A stretch of 64,000 nt of DNA from Mycolicibacterium sp. TY81. GTDB taxonomy: Bacteria; Actinomycetota; Actinomycetes; Mycobacteriales; Mycobacteriaceae. The stretch's first letter is position 1; every line of letters begins with the position of its first letter. Shown piece by piece: positions 60,920-64,000 of the stretch. The notes beneath the pieces were generated by a model. That model did no database searches. It was not told the origin of the DNA and worked only from the letters and a program-made list of their open reading frames with translations. Made by a program: the position numbers and the translations under genes. The DNA lies in NCBI RefSeq assembly GCF_018326285.1, contig NZ_AP023363.1, forward strand, positions 186,001 to 250,000. Reading direction: 5' to 3'.

Positions 60920-62212
60920 GTGACCCGATTCGCGATCAGCAGTGTTCGGGAAGGACCGCGCGATCTGTGCGACCAGCTGCCCGTCACTGCCCGGACTGTC
61001 GATGTTCGCAATGGTCCGGACGGTCAAACCTACTTCTGCGCTCGCCTCGACAAGCCCATCAAGTACCACACGGACACCGCTCTGGTGAGTGGAACGTCTG
61101 CTCATCGCAACGGGGCTGACGAAGCGGGCTACTACGTGTGGGTCAGGGACATCGTCATGAGGTCAAGTGATCCAACAGCCCAGCCGCACTACGGAATGCA
61201 GAGTTTCCCGGTGGAGGTCGCGTACGTCACCGACCCCAGCTACAACGCCGATGAACACCTTGACTTCGGCAAGATTCTGCCTGTGGCCGCGGCCGAGATC
61301 GACGGGTTGGACGAGGAAAGCACTCTGCTGTTCGAACGGCCGTCGCTCGCTGAATTGGAGGCACTGGCCAAGCCGAGCGCCGCGGTGAACGGGGTGGGCG
61401 ATCCTGACGCGGAGGGCTCTGGCGTCGCGGAGCTGAGCGCGCCGGTGTCGGCGGCCGGCGAGGCTCTACCGGAACCGGTTGCCGACTTCGAACAGACAGT
61501 GGTCGGTATTCCGATCCCGGATCATCTGCCAGCCCCTGCGCTGCCCGCTTCCCGGCCCGTTGAGATTCCGGTTGCCCCGTCCCCGCCGGCACCGTTGGCG
61601 TCTTACGGTACGGCGCGCCACCGGCGCTACCAGAGCACGCGTTCATCGAAGAGGCGGCTGGTGGTGTCCGCTGTTGGGGTCGCTCTCGTCATCCTTGTCG
61701 CCATCATCGCCTGGAGGGCGCTGACCGAGGCCGGCGACGGCGGTGGCTCGATCTCGGCGCCGGCCGCCGCGAGCCTGACGCCGTCGGCGTCTGACGTGCA
61801 AGCCCTGAAAGCGACTGTCCCGAAGGGGTACTCGGACAACAGCTGCCATGAGCCACCGGCGGCAACCGATCCGTCGTTGACCTGTGGCCCGAACGCTGAT
61901 GCTGGTGGGCCGCAGTCAGCGACCTACACCCGCTTTCCTGACCCGGCCTCCCTGGACCGCGCCTTTGCCAGCGCCATCGCGCCGTTCGATCGTGTGCCGT
62001 GTCCCGGAAATCTGCAGTCGCCTGGGCCGTGGCGCCGAGGGCCTGCGCCGAACAGGGTTGAGGGCAACCTGTTCTGCGGGAACCGCGATGGCCACGCCGT
62101 CGTCGTGTGGACCAACCAGCCCCGATCGTTGCTGTACGTCGCAGAAGCCGGTGAGCAACTTGCTGCGCCCACGCTCGATCAGCTCTACACGTGGTGGGCA
62201 GCACACGCCTAA
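60920..62212 (+). CDS. Membrane-anchored protein with extracytoplasmic domain
   Basis: The protein has 430 residues from the GTG at 60920. Residues 1-135 form a folded cytoplasmic part (DGQTYFCARLDKPIKYHTD near 36-54). A proline-rich linker (140-240) precedes a membrane helix at about 251-268 (RLVVSAVGVALVILVAIIAW). The C-terminal 140 residues are extracytoplasmic, with four cysteines and a pattern (VPKGYSDNSC, LTCGPN, NLFCGN) seen in sensor domains of mycobacterial membrane proteins and kinases. No kinase motif is present in the cytoplasmic part. Function is unknown. Confidence 0.65.
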   Translation: MTRFAISSVREGPRDLCDQLPVTARTVDVRNGPDGQTYFCARLDKPIKYHTDTALVSGTSAHRNGADEAGYYVWVRDIVMRSSDPTAQPHYGMQSFPVEVAYVTDPSYNADEHLDFGKILPVAAAEIDGLDEESTLLFERPSLAELEALAKPSAAVNGVGDPDAEGSGVAELSAPVSAAGEALPEPVADFEQTVVGIPIPDHLPAPALPASRPVEIPVAPSPPAPLASYGTARHRRYQSTRSSKRRLVVSAVGVALVILVAIIAWRALTEAGDGGGSISAPAAASLTPSASDVQALKATVPKGYSDNSCHEPPAATDPSLTCGPNADAGGPQSATYTRFPDPASLDRAFASAIAPFDRVPCPGNLQSPGPWRRGPAPNRVEGNLFCGNRDGHAVVVWTNQPRSLLYVAEAGEQLAAPTLDQLYTWWAAHA

Positions 62213-62264
62213 GCGTTCGTCCATCTATCCGAATCATCAACCCCGGGAAGGGAAAACCATCACC

Positions 62265-62483
62265 GTGAGCAACAATGTGGACCTACAGAACCTTCTCGGG
62301 ATCAGTGACAGCGGCGACGATCTGCGCGGGCTACCAGAGATGCTCGACAGGAGCGACCCGTGCGACAGCGCGGCGTGCGCACGGTCGGGCGACGGTGGGA
62401 ACGGTTTCCGCTCAGTGCTTGTCGGGCGCGGGGGATGGGGCAAGTCGCCGATCATCGTAGGAATCGGCGGTGTCTCAGGATGA
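62265..62483 (+). CDS. Small hypothetical protein, 72 residues
   Basis: A GTG start with GGGAAGGG about 12 bases upstream. The protein contains NNVDLQNLLGISDSGDDLRG near 3-22 and ends in a glycine-rich segment. Its stop overlaps the next ATG. No family is recognised. Confidence 0.45.
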   Translation: MSNNVDLQNLLGISDSGDDLRGLPEMLDRSDPCDSAACARSGDGGNGFRSVLVGRGGWGKSPIIVGIGGVSG

Positions 62484-63010
62484 ACGCCGGCGGGCGGGTT
62501 TCGGTGGCAAGTGTGGCGTCGACGCCGATACTGCTTCGCGCTGACGAGGGCGTCCCGGTGCGGGCATGTCTGATCGTCGATTGGTCTGACGATTTCTCGC
62601 GGGAACATCCAACTGGTGACGTCAGCGACGAGGTCGTGGCCCGACTGTTGCGCGACGGCTGGGCGGTGATGCTTGCCGATCCGGGCCAGCAGTGCCCACT
62701 GGCGGCGGGCTATCAGGCCCATCTTGATGATGTGGCGGTCAGTATCACCGGCCCGGGCGATCCGCCAAGTTTCCAACTGGCGAACCTTCCCGTGTACTCG
62801 GAGAGCTCCGAAGCGGAGTGGGCTGACGTGGTGATCGCTCAAGGCCTGGTGCGGATCATCGGTGGGAATCTTGGTTTCGCTGCGTCGAAACGTCCACTGC
62901 TGGAGGTGTTTCAGAGCGCCATCCTGCATGGGCGCCTTGTGGTCGCCGACGTGCGTTGCACCCATGGCCTGCGGCAGCGCCCGGCGGCGCCGGACCGCCA
63001 CACACTGTAG
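62480..63010 (+). CDS. Hypothetical protein, 176 residues
   Basis: The protein is soluble, with ACLIVDWSDDFSREHPTG near 28-45 and VVIAQGLVRIIGGNLGFAA near 114-132. It looks like a compact alpha/beta protein. The ATG overlaps the stop of the preceding small gene. The last codons lie inside the second copy of the 21-bp operator. No named family. Confidence 0.55.
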   Translation: MNAGGRVSVASVASTPILLRADEGVPVRACLIVDWSDDFSREHPTGDVSDEVVARLLRDGWAVMLADPGQQCPLAAGYQAHLDDVAVSITGPGDPPSFQLANLPVYSESSEAEWADVVIAQGLVRIIGGNLGFAASKRPLLEVFQSAILHGRLVVADVRCTHGLRQRPAAPDRHTL

Positions 63011-63025
63011 TAATTACTGCTACAG
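63005..63025. promoter_or_regulatory. 21-bp palindromic operator, copy 2
   Basis: CTGTAG at 63005-63010 and CTACAG at 63020-63025 frame the centre TAATTACTG. Read in reverse it matches the element at 60384-60404 except for one base. It overlaps the stop codon of the preceding gene and lies about 47 bases upstream of the sirtuin gene. Confidence 0.65.
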
Positions 63026-63071
63026 TTGGGGCGACTCGGCGCGACGGTAGCAGGCGAATCCGAAGGAAACG

Positions 63072-63764
63072 ATGATGCGGCTGGTTGTTCTAACCGGGGC
63101 GGGGATCAGTGTCGAATCGGGCCTGCCCGCCTTCCGTGGCCCCGACGGGTTATGGGACGGACACCCGATAGCCGACATCGCCACCGCAGAAGGTTTCAAG
63201 GCGAACCCTGCCCTGGTCCAGCGGTTCTACAACCGACTCCGCCGGCAGCTCGATCAGGTCGCGCCCAATCCCGCGCACGAGGCGCTCGCCCGGCTGGAGA
63301 AGACGCTGGGGACCCAGATGCACCTCGTGACGCAGAACATCGACGACCTTCACCAGCGCGCCGGCAGCATCGCCGTTACGGCCATGCATGGCGACCTCCG
63401 GAAAGTCCGCCACGTCAACACCGGCGAGGTGCGGGCCTGGTCCGGCGACGTACCCGAGTCGGAAACCATGTGGCGACCGCACGTGGTGTGGTTCGGAGAG
63501 CGCACCATCGGACTTCACTCGGTCATCGAAAAACTCTCCACCGCAGACATGTTCGTGGCTATCGGAACATCTGGAACGGTCTACCCCGCGAACCAGTTTG
63601 CCGCCGTCGCGCGCAGCGCCGGCGCAGTCACGGCGCAGATCAACCTCGACCCTGGTGACGACAGCTTTGACTACACCTGGACAGGGCCCGCGGCCAAAGT
63701 CGTTCCTGTATTCGTCGACCGAATGTTGCAACAGTTCGCCGCCTGGAGCGATTCGGCGCATTGA
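63072..63764 (+). CDS. SIR2-family NAD-dependent protein deacylase without zinc cysteines
   Basis: The protein has 230 residues. Sirtuin motifs are in place: TGAGISVESG at 8-17, QNIDDLH at 88-94 and the catalytic His106 in MHGDL. GTSGTVYPAN and a terminal nucleotide-binding segment complete the Rossmann fold. The four zinc-binding cysteines of typical sirtuins are absent, and the protein has no cysteine at all. Zinc is structural, so the enzyme may still bind NAD but with a different small domain. Sirtuins remove acyl groups from lysines using NAD; related SIR2 domains also act as NADases in phage defence. The ATG is preceded by AAGGAAACG. The operator upstream suggests co-regulation with the 60.4-kb genes. 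Confidence 0.85.
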   Translation: MMRLVVLTGAGISVESGLPAFRGPDGLWDGHPIADIATAEGFKANPALVQRFYNRLRRQLDQVAPNPAHEALARLEKTLGTQMHLVTQNIDDLHQRAGSIAVTAMHGDLRKVRHVNTGEVRAWSGDVPESETMWRPHVVWFGERTIGLHSVIEKLSTADMFVAIGTSGTVYPANQFAAVARSAGAVTAQINLDPGDDSFDYTWTGPAAKVVPVFVDRMLQQFAAWSDSAH

Positions 63765-63806
63765 AGCTTCTACTCGAAAAACCCTACAAGATAAGGACAT
63801 AAATCG

Positions 63807-64000
63807 ATGACAACCACGGGAACACTGGTACCTGCAGCCCAACGCCGCGCCGAGCTGCTCGTCTGCCGCTACACCGCTCTCACCGAGAGCAATCCCGGCT
63901 TTCATTATCACTTGCACATGAGCGCCTGCGAAGAGGGCGTTCCCGACACCAACTCAGTAACCGCCGCGTTGGTCGCCGGCCGAGAACGATTCGCCGACCT
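63807..64000 (+). CDS. Partial gene running off the window
   Basis: The frame starts at an ATG with AAGGA upstream and is still open at the end of the window after 64 codons. It begins MTTTGTLVPAAQRRAELLVC. The visible part is soluble. Product unknown. Confidence 0.55.
   Translation, partial: MTTTGTLVPAAQRRAELLVCRYTALTESNPGFHYHLHMSACEEGVPDTNSVTAALVAGRERFAD

Noticed and set aside
60656..61105. Minus-strand frame of 149 codons
   Set aside because: It overlaps the start of the plus-strand membrane-protein gene and has no protein-like pattern.
1..64000. tRNA or rRNA genes
   Set aside because: No T-loop signature with matching acceptor stem and no rRNA sequence was seen by eye.

Overview
The window looks like part of a large conjugative plasmid of a mycobacterium (Mycobacterium/Mycolicibacterium). 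It is GC-rich. It carries ESX (type VII secretion) genes eccA, eccB and a cut-off eccC, homologues of the mycobacterial regulators EspR and Lsr2, two WhiB-like proteins, an AftA-like arabinofuranosyltransferase, ParA/ParB partition genes, a probable Rep, and an intein-free DnaB. The combination of ESX genes with type IV transfer genes is the arrangement known from pRAW-type mycobacterial conjugative plasmids. That assignment rests on gene content, because no database search was possible.

Region by region. (1) 0-9.5 kb is a transfer module on the minus strand: VirB4-type ATPase, polytopic VirB6/TrbL-like protein, proline-rich MinD/EspI-like ATPase and a coiled-coil protein, with a TcpC/VirB8-like protein nearby. 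The 700-bp gap upstream of virB4 holds a perfect 14-bp inverted repeat near its two ends and several short repeats. (2) 9.5-15.4 kb on the plus strand has a membrane-anchored acidic protein, eccA, eccB, and eccC that stops before its first ATPase domain. (3) 15.4-17.7 kb holds a TnpB-like protein lacking the third RuvC acidic residue and the zinc-ribbon cysteines, translationally coupled to a 95-residue protein. (4) 18-25.3 kb is the maintenance region: a YefM/YoeB toxin-antitoxin pair with a palindromic operator, ParA/ParB with five near-palindromic parS-like sites, and a second ParA with a partner. (5) 25.3-32.3 kb is a second transfer module: lytic transglycosylase, a long proline-rich secreted-type protein, a small two-helix membrane protein, a trypsin-like protease and an FtsK/VirD4-type coupling ATPase. 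(6) 32.3-34.5 kb is a regulatory block: Lsr2, EspR-like and a second XRE regulator. (7) 35-53.7 kb is a tightly packed plus-strand series of small phage/plasmid-type genes (WhiB-like, zinc ribbons, DUF1643, nuclease-like plus SNF2 helicase, Gp37/Gp68-type). It is interrupted at 38.28-44.90 kb by a 6.6-kb Tn554-like transposon with tyrosine recombinases and an aftA-like cargo gene, inserted in the nucleophile-elbow codons of an alpha/beta hydrolase. (8) 53.7-57 kb is the probable replication region: a heavily structured leader RNA, a Rep-like protein and DnaB. (9) 57-64 kb holds accessory genes, including a restriction-endonuclease-like protein, two copies of a 21-bp palindromic operator, and a cysteine-free sirtuin.

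How the parts fit together. Coupling protein, VirB4, VirB6-like, TcpC/VirB8-like and transglycosylase would form the transfer channel. In the pRAW model the ESX system assists export through the mycobacterial envelope, but here eccC is truncated and eccD, mycP, eccE, esxA/esxB and PE/PPE genes are not seen, nor is a relaxase. These must lie outside the window or be missing. EspR-like, Lsr2 and the XRE protein are the likely controllers of the transfer/ESX genes. Three frameshifts, all in homopolymer runs inside the transposon, suggest either recent decay or sequencing error.
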